Origin: Bacteriovorax sp. Seq25_V
GTDB lineage: Bacteria; Bdellovibrionota; Bacteriovoracia; Bacteriovoracales; Bacteriovoracaceae
Assembly: GCF_000447795.1 (NCBI RefSeq)
Contig: NZ_AUNI01000014.1
Span: forward strand, 186,001-250,000
DNA: 64,000 bases
Reading direction: 5' to 3'
In this document: piece after piece, positions 51,628-59,079 of the stretch
Position numbering within the stretch: position 1 is the stretch's first letter
Layout: every line of letters starts with the position of its first letter
Program-made: the position numbers and the translations under genes
Notes under the pieces: generated by a model
What the model saw: only the letters and a program-made list of their open reading frames with translations
The model's database searches: none
Told to the model about the DNA's origin: nothing

Positions 51628-51666
51628 GATAAATTGTCTACTATGAATACTAGTGGACAATTTATC
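51628..51666 (+). promoter_or_regulatory. 16-base-pair hairpin spanning a start codon
   Basis: The arms 51628-51643 (GATAAATTGTCTACTA) and 51651-51666 are reverse complements with one G-T wobble, separated by seven bases (TGAATAC). The start codon of the next gene (ATG 51643-51645) lies at the top of the stem. The RNA form could hide the start region, or the hairpin could end the upstream transcript, although no T-run follows. Confidence 0.7.
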
Positions 51667-52641
51667 ATATTTAGACCAGAAGTCTCATCTTACCAAGATC
51701 ATCATTTTAGAGAACAGGAAGAAAAAATTCTGCTTAGTTTGCCAGAATTAAAGAATTCCAAATATATTTCTGATTACAATATTGTACAAACTGAAATCAA
51801 ATCAAATCCTAATCTTCAAATTATTTTCATCTCGACAAGTTATACGAAAATTGATCTCTACCAAGAAATCAAAAATCACATTACTCTTTGGATTCACCCT
51901 AACTCTGGTTATGACAATCTTTCTAAAGAGTTTATTGAAGATGCAAAGTTTCCAATAATAAATGGAAACGTGATTCGTGCTGATGCCGTTTTTCAATATA
52001 TCATTGCATGTTTCCTTGATTCGCAAGGAGCTATTCCATTCTCTCCAAATTGGGATAAGAGTAGAACCTTTAAAAGGAGCTACATCTACAGGCACCACTC
52101 ACTGATAGTTGGCTTAGGACATATAGGATCAAAGCTTGCTTCATTCTTTAATCTTAGTGGAATAAGCTATGATATCTATGATCCCTACTTAGCCATAACG
52201 CCAGAGAATCAAGTACATGAAATAGAACTTTCAAAGTACGACTCGGTTATTTTATCTTGTGGGCTTAATAAAACCTCGGCCCATATTATAAATACGAACA
52301 AATTAAAGTCAGCAAAAGATAGCCTAGTCATTATCAATGCCGCACGAGGAGGACTCATTGCCGAGAGAGACCTCATCAACTTCCTTGCAAGAAATCAAGA
52401 AGCTAAGGCCTATCTTGATGTTTATGAGAATGAACCAAATGATCTTTCTCAGTTTAAAGGATTAGCAAATATTAAGCTAACCTCACACATTGCGGGTGTA
52501 TATGAAAATATTGATGAACAAATTATTGAATTTGAGAAAACCGCAATCAAAGATGGACTCACTTTAAAAAAAGCCGAGTTTGAATTAAAATATAAGAAAG
52601 CATTCCTCAAAAATAATATCATTGATGGAATACTTATCTAA
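51643..52641 (+). CDS. D-isomer-specific 2-hydroxyacid dehydrogenase (PdxB-like)
   Basis: A 332-residue NAD-dependent dehydrogenase. The NAD-binding motif is GLGHIGS; the catalytic residues are Arg in NAARGGL, Glu in VYENEPN and His in SHIAGVYE. SHIAG and the tail arrangement recall erythronate-4-phosphate dehydrogenase PdxB, but no serine or vitamin B6 neighbour supports that. The ATG at 51643 has no ribosome binding site and lies in a 16-bp hairpin; TTG at 51634 is an alternative. Ten bases before an arginase-family gene. Confidence 0.8.
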   Translation: MNTSGQFIIFRPEVSSYQDHHFREQEEKILLSLPELKNSKYISDYNIVQTEIKSNPNLQIIFISTSYTKIDLYQEIKNHITLWIHPNSGYDNLSKEFIEDAKFPIINGNVIRADAVFQYIIACFLDSQGAIPFSPNWDKSRTFKRSYIYRHHSLIVGLGHIGSKLASFFNLSGISYDIYDPYLAITPENQVHEIELSKYDSVILSCGLNKTSAHIINTNKLKSAKDSLVIINAARGGLIAERDLINFLARNQEAKAYLDVYENEPNDLSQFKGLANIKLTSHIAGVYENIDEQIIEFEKTAIKDGLTLKKAEFELKYKKAFLKNNIIDGILI

Positions 52642-52650
52642 GGTAACTTT

Positions 52651-53745
52651 ATGACAAATATATTAGAAAATTTTAAATCATATTTATGCCCTCCTGGTTC
52701 TGGTGTTTTCACAGTTAATACCGCTAAAGAGAAAAAAGACATGCTCTGGCATAAATTGTATAATACGACTGAAAACGTTCCAGCAATTTGGGAAGCCCAA
52801 CTTTCAGAGAAGGTAGAAAAAGATGGAGTTTTTCTAATTGGAGTATGCTCTGACTGCGGCGGAGGGATTCAAAGAGGAGCGAATTGGGGTCCATTATATC
52901 TAAGAAATACTCTTATCGAATCACATGCAGAACTAAAGTATGATGACCTAGGAGACATTAGAGTAATACCTCATCTCCTCCATGATAAGTATCTTAACAA
53001 TGAGACTATCGAAAGTTGTCGAGATGCGCTTTATCAAAATAATAAATCGCCCCTACCAATATCACCTTTGAGCATTACAGAGAAGTTCTGCGATGACTTC
53101 TACTCAATCAATGCAGACAAAAAGCTATTTGCAATTGGTGGTGATCATTCAGTAAGTTACCCACTTGTAAAATCTTACTTAAAAAGTAGGAAAGACCGTG
53201 GAATAAAAGCCGGTATACTTCACTTTGATGCGCATACAGATCTATTACATACAAGACTAGGAATTGATCTTTGTTTTGGTAGTTGGCTAACACATGTTCT
53301 CGACGGACTTGACTCAAGTAAAGACTGTTACCAATTTGGGATTCGCTCAAGCGGAAAGTCAAAAGAGTACTGGGAAAAAGAATTTGGACTTAATCAGTAC
53401 TGGACAAAAGAAGTAAAAGACATCGGTCCATATGAACTAGCTTTAAAAGTACGTGAAGAACTTCTAAAGTCTGGAGTTGAAGAATTATATGTAAGTTTTG
53501 ATATCGATGCTCTAGATGCAAGTGTCGCAAGTGCAACAGGAACTCCCGAGATCGATGGTCTTATGCCCCATGAATGTTTAATAATTTTAAAAACAATAAA
53601 TGAAAAAATAAAAATCACTGGTGCGGACATGGTAGAGATTGCTCCAAATGTTGGGAATGATCCAATGGCCGCCAAGAAAACACTTGAAGTTGGAGCTGTT
53701 ATTTCAAGCTTTTTGATTGAGGCACTGGCAAATGCCAATAATTGA
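52651..53745 (+). CDS. Arginase/agmatinase-family ureohydrolase
   Basis: A 364-residue ureohydrolase with the dimanganese motifs GGDHSVSYP, FDAHTDL and SFDIDALDA, followed by TGTPEIDG. It carries about 130 extra N-terminal residues compared with ordinary agmatinases. Arginase, agmatinase, guanidinobutyrase or formiminoglutamase activity cannot be distinguished by eye. It follows the hydroxyacid dehydrogenase gene and overlaps the aat start by 14 bases, which suggests one transcript. Confidence 0.88.
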   Translation: MTNILENFKSYLCPPGSGVFTVNTAKEKKDMLWHKLYNTTENVPAIWEAQLSEKVEKDGVFLIGVCSDCGGGIQRGANWGPLYLRNTLIESHAELKYDDLGDIRVIPHLLHDKYLNNETIESCRDALYQNNKSPLPISPLSITEKFCDDFYSINADKKLFAIGGDHSVSYPLVKSYLKSRKDRGIKAGILHFDAHTDLLHTRLGIDLCFGSWLTHVLDGLDSSKDCYQFGIRSSGKSKEYWEKEFGLNQYWTKEVKDIGPYELALKVREELLKSGVEELYVSFDIDALDASVASATGTPEIDGLMPHECLIILKTINEKIKITGADMVEIAPNVGNDPMAAKKTLEVGAVISSFLIEALANANN

Positions 53746-54436
53746 TTTTCCAAATATCGATACAGCAGATGAAAATGGACTTCTTGCTTTAGGAGGCGAT
53801 CTTCATCCAGACTCACTGCTACTCGCCTACGGCCGAGGCATTTATCCATGGCCAATTGGTAGAGACTTTCCTATGGCCTGGTTCTCTCCAAGTAAACGCG
53901 GAGTAATTTTTACCGAAGACCTTCATGTTTCTCGAAGCCTTTTAAAATTTATTAAAAAATGTGATTTTTCTGTGACCTTTAACACAGACTTCAAAGAAGT
54001 GATAAGTACTTGTGCCAAGGTTCACAACCAATCGCGAGAAGGAACATGGATCACAAAAGAGATTATTGACGGCTATACGGAATTTCACCATCATGAACAC
54101 GCCTATAGTATCGAAGTCAGAAACCCCAAAGGAGAACTTATTGGTGGTCTATACGGTGTTATCCTGGGCGGATTTATAAGTGGTGAGTCCATGTTTCATA
54201 AAGAAAAGAATGCATCAAAGGTTGCCCTCTTCGTCCTCTTATATAATCTCAGAAAGCTTGGTATTCCATACCTTGATACACAGATGATCACCAACACCAC
54301 AAAGAACTTCGGTGCGACCGAGATCTCTCGTGATAAATTCAAGCATCTACTTCAGATGTCTTTAGGGATGAAAAAAATTGATGTTAAGAATTTTAATCTC
54401 AACATCCATGAGATTGCGCAAAGCCTTACAAACTAA
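53732..54436 (+). CDS. aat: Leucyl/phenylalanyl-tRNA-protein transferase
   Basis: A 234-residue enzyme that adds Leu or Phe from tRNA to the N-terminus of proteins (N-degron tagging for ClpAP). Signatures: GLLALGGDLHPDSLLLAYGRGIYPWP near the start, WFSPSKRGVIF, and later GGLYGVILGGFISGESMF. The start ATG lies within the end of the arginase gene; GAGG precedes it. Its 3' end overlaps the convergent Cys-rich small gene by 11 bases. Confidence 0.95.
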   Translation: MPIIDFPNIDTADENGLLALGGDLHPDSLLLAYGRGIYPWPIGRDFPMAWFSPSKRGVIFTEDLHVSRSLLKFIKKCDFSVTFNTDFKEVISTCAKVHNQSREGTWITKEIIDGYTEFHHHEHAYSIEVRNPKGELIGGLYGVILGGFISGESMFHKEKNASKVALFVLLYNLRKLGIPYLDTQMITNTTKNFGATEISRDKFKHLLQMSLGMKKIDVKNFNLNIHEIAQSLTN

Positions 54437-54740
54437 CAATCTGCCCAGAAATCTTAACTGGTCTCATTTCCACTTTTTGGTGAAACGAACAGTCTCCACA
54501 AGAATTACATAGGGCTAGATTAAGTTTAGCTTCCTTTTCAAAGAGAAAAGCATTCGTGTGACATACTTCATTTAATTCAGAAATGTCACTTTCTGAAATC
54601 TTTGATTTTGCCACAGGAAAGAGTAACGAGTTAACAGTAACCTCAGATCGACTTACTCCATTTAATGAAAGTAAATTTAGACGCTTAAAAAAAGAATTAA
54701 TTGTACCTGATGACGAGTAAATTTTTTTATTAAAAATCAT
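54426..54740 (-). CDS. Small protein with a C-x2-C-x2-C cluster, in the NuoB/NuoCD-like operon
   Basis: A 104-residue protein. A CNSCGDC motif near residue 78 and a further Cys (EVCHTN, about 61) could bind an Fe-S cluster or zinc, but the spacing is not the full ferredoxin CxxCxxCxxxCP. No other motif. It overlaps the NuoCD-like gene by four bases and is the last gene of that operon. By analogy it could take the place of an electron-transfer subunit; that is inference. Confidence 0.6.
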   Translation of the reverse strand: MIFNKKIYSSSGTINSFFKRLNLLSLNGVSRSEVTVNSLLFPVAKSKISESDISELNEVCHTNAFLFEKEAKLNLALCNSCGDCSFHQKVEMRPVKISGQIVSL

Positions 54741-56260
54741 TTAACAACCTCTGAAATATTTAAACCGAGAGTCACCCAATCCATCGCGATCAAGTCTACA
54801 TTAGTATGCGAATAGAAGTTCTCAAAAGAATAGAGAAATCTAAGAGATGGATTAATTACGTGGAAACGACTCATCATATGCTGAGAAGGCAGTGAATGCA
54901 TAATAAAACTGATATCACCGTGAGCATTTTCTGTCGTCGCAAATAAGATTTCTTCTTCTTCAAAATGTGGAACAGAGAAATGAGCACTATCTGCCGAGAA
55001 TACCGGAAAGCCTTCGACTAGTCTTACAATATTTGAACTAACTTCAAGAACCTCTTCAAGTCTAATCAATAGACGATCATATGAAGACCCTGAAATCCCA
55101 AGCGGAACTTTCAATTCAAGCTGATCGTAGAGATAGAATGGTTGATTTTTTCTAATATCATAACTAACACCAAAGCTTCTTAGGCCCAGTCCACTTAGAC
55201 CAGCTTTTAATGGATGAATTGTCTTATTAGAAATCATCGTCTTCTTTACAATTCTATCTAGAGAAACAATTGAAGACTTTAATTTTTCAAGCAATGGACC
55301 ATACTTTTGAAGTAATTCGATACACTTTCTGAGCCAGCCTTCTGGAAGTCTCGATTCAAAATCATTAGTAATTATAGGATATGGTCGACCTGAATCGATC
55401 TGACAAAACAACATATAGAAATCATTTTGAATACTTTCACAGAGTTCATTCGCAGACTTTTCATCGATTAGTAAAAAACTTTCTTTCAAAGATTGAATAT
55501 GCTCATAGAGACGCGAAATTTCAAGAAAAAGCATTTTCTTGGCTTCAAGGTATTGAGTATAAGTGGTTCCTTTAAGATATGATTGGACTTCAAACCAAAG
55601 AAGCTGATACGAAAATGGGGTATAAATATTGAAATGACTAATATACTTTGGATAGTCGCTTATATTAATTTTTTCAAATCGTTTCTCTAGGCCTATAAAT
55701 GGAGAATCTTGAGAGACCTTCATCTTTTGAATGTTCTTACCGTTTGTTAAGAACTCAAAACTCACATCGCTTGACTCTACACCATACTCATGAAGATTCA
55801 CATTAAGATAATCATAGAGATCATTTTCTATTGAAGAATCACGAAGGACATCTCCCTTAACAAAATCTTTTTCGAGAAAGTGTGAATTATCCTTCTCAAG
55901 AATCTCATGTTGAATACGCTCATCGACATAGAAAGTGATACCAAAATTTTTGTATACTTCTTTTTCTTGATAGAAAAGAGAACTCCAAATTTGAGAGTAT
56001 GACTGCATTGTTTGACCAAATAAAAGAGGGCAACCAATATAACGAATCTGCTCTTTTTCAAGATCATGGAATATATAAATTAATAAGTAGCGGCTTTCAG
56101 TAATTCCGTACTTATTTTTTAAGTGAGAACTATTTAAAAGATCCAAGCAAGTGACACCTACGCATGAAATTGAACTTTTTGCACCAATTTCCGCAAATAA
56201 ATCGGCGAGTTCATCCTTACGATGGATCTTTAAAGAATCAGTTATCTTCTTTACAATCAT
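54737..56260 (-). CDS. NuoCD-like fusion protein (30 kDa + 49 kDa subunit homologue), divergent
   Basis: A 507-residue protein. Residues 1-150 resemble NuoC (HDLEKEQIRYIGCPL, QIWSSLFYQEKEVYKNFGI). Residues 160-507 resemble NuoD or the group 4 hydrogenase large subunit: IGLEKRFE, LEISRLYEHIQSL, LGLRSFGVSYDIRKNQPFYLYD, and SSYDRLLIRLEEVLE. The classical GPQHPxxHG and HRG motifs that hold the quinone-site residues are missing, and no Ni-Fe cysteine pairs are seen. It overlaps the NuoB-like gene by four bases. Function in electron transfer is likely but the acceptor is not. Confidence 0.7.
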   Translation of the reverse strand: MIVKKITDSLKIHRKDELADLFAEIGAKSSISCVGVTCLDLLNSSHLKNKYGITESRYLLIYIFHDLEKEQIRYIGCPLLFGQTMQSYSQIWSSLFYQEKEVYKNFGITFYVDERIQHEILEKDNSHFLEKDFVKGDVLRDSSIENDLYDYLNVNLHEYGVESSDVSFEFLTNGKNIQKMKVSQDSPFIGLEKRFEKINISDYPKYISHFNIYTPFSYQLLWFEVQSYLKGTTYTQYLEAKKMLFLEISRLYEHIQSLKESFLLIDEKSANELCESIQNDFYMLFCQIDSGRPYPIITNDFESRLPEGWLRKCIELLQKYGPLLEKLKSSIVSLDRIVKKTMISNKTIHPLKAGLSGLGLRSFGVSYDIRKNQPFYLYDQLELKVPLGISGSSYDRLLIRLEEVLEVSSNIVRLVEGFPVFSADSAHFSVPHFEEEEILFATTENAHGDISFIMHSLPSQHMMSRFHVINPSLRFLYSFENFYSHTNVDLIAMDWVTLGLNISEVVK

Positions 56261-56670
56261 TTCACTTCTCCACTGACTTCAGCTTCAAGAACGGAAGTGA
56301 AATTTTCAAAACGAGGAGGACAACCTGGTACGAAAGAAATCTCTCCCTTAAAATTAGTAATCTCATTTACTGTCTTTAGCATTCCCTGTGATTCGAAAAT
56401 ACCACCTGAAGTACTGCAAATACCAAAAGAAATAATTCTCTTTGTACTAATTCCTTCAATACTATTTAAAAACTCAATGTCTCGTGCACTTAACTTCTTC
56501 CCAATAACGATGATATCTGCATCATCAATATTTGTAGAAGAAGAGAAGTTACTAAAAGAAACTTTCTCATTAAATTTTGATATCTCTAGGCAGCAGCTCC
56601 CAAGGAACCAATGAAACTTTTTTCCAGTTCTTTTTGAATACGCATCACAGTACGTTTGATAATTATTCAC
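56257..56670 (-). CDS. NuoB-like Fe-S subunit
   Basis: A 137-residue protein with the NuoB/hydrogenase small-subunit core: SCCLEI (C26, C27), ADIIVIG, GICSTSGGIF (C85) and VPGCPPRFE (C117). All four cysteines that hold the N2 [4Fe-4S] cluster in complex I are present. It is shorter than most NuoB proteins at the C-terminus. GTG start with weak ribosome site. It sits between an unknown lipoprotein gene (nine-base gap) and the NuoCD-like gene (four-base overlap). No other complex I gene occurs in the window. Confidence 0.8.
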   Translation of the reverse strand: MNNYQTYCDAYSKRTGKKFHWFLGSCCLEISKFNEKVSFSNFSSSTNIDDADIIVIGKKLSARDIEFLNSIEGISTKRIISFGICSTSGGIFESQGMLKTVNEITNFKGEISFVPGCPPRFENFTSVLEAEVSGEVK

Positions 56671-56679
56671 TTTTCACCA

Positions 56680-58125
56680 TCATTTCTTTCTTTTAAAAAC
56701 TTGTACTTTCTCAGCACTTTCTTCCTTTACCCCTGTGATATAATTCCAACGAATATCTTCAGGGAAAATTGGTCGATCAATTACAACCTTATTACAAGTT
56801 TGAACCTTTCCAGTTCTTTTTACCCAATTATATATTTTTTCAGCTGTCCCATAGCTCCCACTATCGTATTCAATATACTCATAAAACTCGCTTCCCTTCG
56901 AACGATAAGTTGACAAGTAAGTAACGGCCTTTTCAAAGGCAACATTTAGTTGTGCTGAGGAACAATATGCTAGTTCTTTTTCCTGGTTATAAACAAGCTT
57001 TCCTTCTGGACCACGGTAGTTTCGCATCCACTCTCTCTTTGCACAATCATAGACGAGATTATCTTTATTTAAGAAAAAGAATGCTCTTAGATATTCATAG
57101 TACCAATGCGCATTTAAATCTGCTGTAATCTCATAACCTTTCACAAATTCCTGGCAAGCGTAGAATAAGTCTTTCTTCGTGCGGTAAAACTCTAAAAAAT
57201 ATGTTGGGAAATCCACCTCTAAATTTAGCATCTTCTTGCGACTTTCTTCTAACTCCGAATAAATTGATTCACAGCTGCGTCTTAAAGTTCTCAATTCTTT
57301 CGTCGAAAAAAGATGACCTTTTTCAACAGCAAACTTTAAAGCATTAGTTGGAAGAACTTGTCCGTAAATTTTATAAGCAGGAAAACTATTATCCTCTCCT
57401 AGAATACGGCCCCTACCATTTTCTAGAAAAGCCTTTGACTTTGGCCAGTCAATAACTTGCACAAGATCCTTGAATGATCTCACCTCTGCATACTTTGGAT
57501 CTGCCTGGGAAACCCCAATCAAAAGAATATTTGAATCCCATTTCGAAAAAGTATCACACGGATAAGTCTTACAGTACTGCTCTACAACCCCAGAGATAAT
57601 TCTAACTTTAACAATGTTAGAAAAGTGCTTTGGGTTTTGTTCAGCGATTGCCTTGTCAGCACCAAAGAAAATTACTCTTTGAGGCAACTTTGATTGATTT
57701 AAAAGTTTCGGAATAAATGCGTCATGATACGGAGGATACTCAATTGCATTTTTCTCTTTCGTCCAAACATTACTCTCTTTACAGTAAGCATGATTAAAAA
57801 CTTTTTGACCAGAAACCATATCCAACTCGTAATGATAAGGCGAATTGGCGGGAGTAGTTACTACGACGTCAACAAGGTTTTTATTAATATCGAAATCTAC
57901 TGGAGGGTCAAAAAATTGATGAATTGTGGTTCTCCCCTCATAGTCTACAGAGCTAAAGTTACGATCAGTATTGAACCACTCGGCCTCAGTGTCCTTAGTG
58001 TCAGTCAAAACAACATTTCTTGAGCAAGAATATGCGACAATAAGCATTAAAAATAAATTGAGTCCTCTTAACTTTTTAATTTGACAAATCCTCTGTAAAA
58101 GTTCAAAATTCTTTTCTGTATCCAC
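56680..58125 (-). CDS. Unknown lipoprotein heading the NuoB/NuoCD-like operon
   Basis: A 481-residue frame with a hydrophobic segment and lipobox VAYSC. The mature part, about 440 residues with many aromatic residues and scattered Cys (CKESNV, CKTYPC, CESIY, CAKREW), is unrecognised. The GTG at 58125 has no ribosome site; AGAGGA at 58089-58094 lies eight bases before an in-frame ATT at 58078-58080, which would give a normal short signal (KKLRGLNLFLMLIVAYSC). First gene of the operon. Confidence 0.6.
   Translation of the reverse strand: MDTEKNFELLQRICQIKKLRGLNLFLMLIVAYSCSRNVVLTDTKDTEAEWFNTDRNFSSVDYEGRTTIHQFFDPPVDFDINKNLVDVVVTTPANSPYHYELDMVSGQKVFNHAYCKESNVWTKEKNAIEYPPYHDAFIPKLLNQSKLPQRVIFFGADKAIAEQNPKHFSNIVKVRIISGVVEQYCKTYPCDTFSKWDSNILLIGVSQADPKYAEVRSFKDLVQVIDWPKSKAFLENGRGRILGEDNSFPAYKIYGQVLPTNALKFAVEKGHLFSTKELRTLRRSCESIYSELEESRKKMLNLEVDFPTYFLEFYRTKKDLFYACQEFVKGYEITADLNAHWYYEYLRAFFFLNKDNLVYDCAKREWMRNYRGPEGKLVYNQEKELAYCSSAQLNVAFEKAVTYLSTYRSKGSEFYEYIEYDSGSYGTAEKIYNWVKRTGKVQTCNKVVIDRPIFPEDIRWNYITGVKEESAEKVQVFKRKK
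58089..58094 (-). promoter_or_regulatory. Ribosome binding site pointing at a possible ATT start
   Basis: On the minus strand AGAGGA lies eight bases before ATT (58078-58080) in the frame of the lipoprotein gene. No ATG, GTG or TTG in frame fits the spacing. ATT is a rare start codon, known from infC. Confidence 0.4.
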
Positions 58126-58210
58126 AAGATTTTTGATACCAAAATAGTTGTAATTATTAATAATTTTAATATTTATATTACGAAAATGGTAGAAAGAATT
58201 TAATCTAAAT

Positions 58211-58299
58211 GCTCAGATGGTGGAATCGGTAGACACCCAGGATTTAAAATCCTGTGGGCTTCACGGCCCGTGCGAGTTCAAGTCTCGCTCTGAGCACCA
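58211..58299 (+). tRNA. tRNA-Leu (anticodon UAA)
   Basis: An 89-base tRNA with a long variable arm. The acceptor stem pairs GCTCAGA with TCTGAGC; the anticodon stem CAGGA/TCCTG closes the loop TTTAAAA, with anticodon TAA. The T arm contains GAGTTCAAGTCTC and CCA is encoded (58297-58299). The class II shape and anticodon assign leucine (UUA/UUG). A terminator-like hairpin follows at about 40 bases. Confidence 0.97.
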
Positions 58300-58318
58300 T
58301 GTTTTTCCAAGAAATTTG
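58290..58318 (+). repeat. 29-base direct repeat, copy 1, at the tRNA-Leu 3' end
   Basis: The sequence begins in the acceptor stem (CTGAGCACCATG) and continues past CCA. It is identical over 29 bases to copy 2, 136 bases downstream. It has the form of an attachment-site core for tRNA-targeting integrases. Confidence 0.8.
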
Positions 58319-58336
58319 ATTAAATAGACTGGTCTC

Positions 58337-58365
58337 AAAAAAAAGGCGCTAACGCTTATTTTTTT
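58337..58365 (+). terminator. Terminator-like hairpin after tRNA-Leu
   Basis: An A-run followed by GGCG, loop CTAA, CGCTT and a T-run (with one A), so that the A- and T-runs extend the stem. It ends the tRNA transcript about 40 bases after the CCA. It lies between the two copies of the direct repeat. Confidence 0.6.
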
Positions 58366-58425
58366 GAATTTATAATTAAGCATCTCAGCGCTAAAACCCT
58401 TCGGCTTTTATCGCAGGATGTGGCC

Positions 58426-58454
58426 CTGAGCACCATGTTTTTCCAAGAAATTTG
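58426..58454 (+). repeat. 29-base direct repeat, copy 2
   Basis: Identical to 58290-58318. The bases before it (GGATGTGGCC) do not form a tRNA, so this is a fragment of the tRNA 3' end plus its downstream flank, not a second gene. There are 107 bases between the copies. Confidence 0.8.
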
Positions 58455-58593
58455 CATGACTACTTACCTATAAGCATAAGTAAATATTAGATGATGTCCA
58501 AACTTTGATCACCCCCCTAACATAATTTCAAACTCCCCCTAAGCTAAACTCTCTCATGTCATACTGAGATATATTTAAATAAATGAGGGAAAG

Positions 58594-59055
58594 ATGAAGA
58601 AATTAGTCACATTCGCAGCTTTAGTTCTATCAATTAACTCTTTTGGAGCAGTAACAAAAGGGAAGAACTGGGTCATAGATAAACATGAAGTTCAAAATGA
58701 GCTTGTAAGAAATTTAACAGCGAACCAGGACTGTTTTCTTGAATCAATCAATGACAATAGTGGTGAAGTCTTATTAAAGATCAAACTCGAAGCTGATGAG
58801 TTTGATGCAAATAATGAATTTGTGGCAAAAACGACAAAAGCAACCGATAGAATTATCAAGCTTAAACTGTCCCAAGACTCAAAATCATCTGAATATACAA
58901 TTGACTTATATTACGAAAATATGTGGGATAGACACGACACGAGCCGTGCTATCTCATCTGACCTACAAGCATTCAAAGTAGGAGTTGAAAGTAGAAACTT
59001 CTCTGGTACAGGCTTTTTCTCTGAACCGGCACACACATTTTTTTACTGTAAATAA
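58594..59055 (+). CDS. Secreted protein of unknown function
   Basis: A 153-residue protein with a signal peptide (FAALVLSINSFGA) and two Cys (DCFLES and the terminal YCK) that may pair. The mature part alternates short strands and charged turns. Unrecognised. GAGGGA precedes the ATG. Similar in size and layout to the two secreted proteins at 41.8-42.7 kb, but no clear sequence match. Confidence 0.6.
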   Translation: MKKLVTFAALVLSINSFGAVTKGKNWVIDKHEVQNELVRNLTANQDCFLESINDNSGEVLLKIKLEADEFDANNEFVAKTTKATDRIIKLKLSQDSKSSEYTIDLYYENMWDRHDTSRAISSDLQAFKVGVESRNFSGTGFFSEPAHTFFYCK

Positions 59056-59079
59056 ATGAAACAAGCGGCTTGAGGAATC

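Noticed and set aside
53394-53855. Minus-strand frame of 153 residues across the arginase/aat junction
   Set aside because: Antisense to two conserved enzymes; low-complexity Ser/Ile composition is typical of a shadow frame.
56297-56614. Plus-strand frame of 105 residues opposite the NuoB-like gene
   Set aside because: Antisense shadow; the minus strand has all four cluster cysteines.
58381-58440. Possible second tRNA or tRNA remnant ending in GAGCACCA
   Set aside because: No anticodon arm or T arm can be formed; only the 3' end is duplicated.
58290-58454. Direct repeats as a minimal CRISPR array
   Set aside because: Only two copies, the spacer is 107 bases, and the repeat is derived from the tRNA-Leu end; no cas genes.
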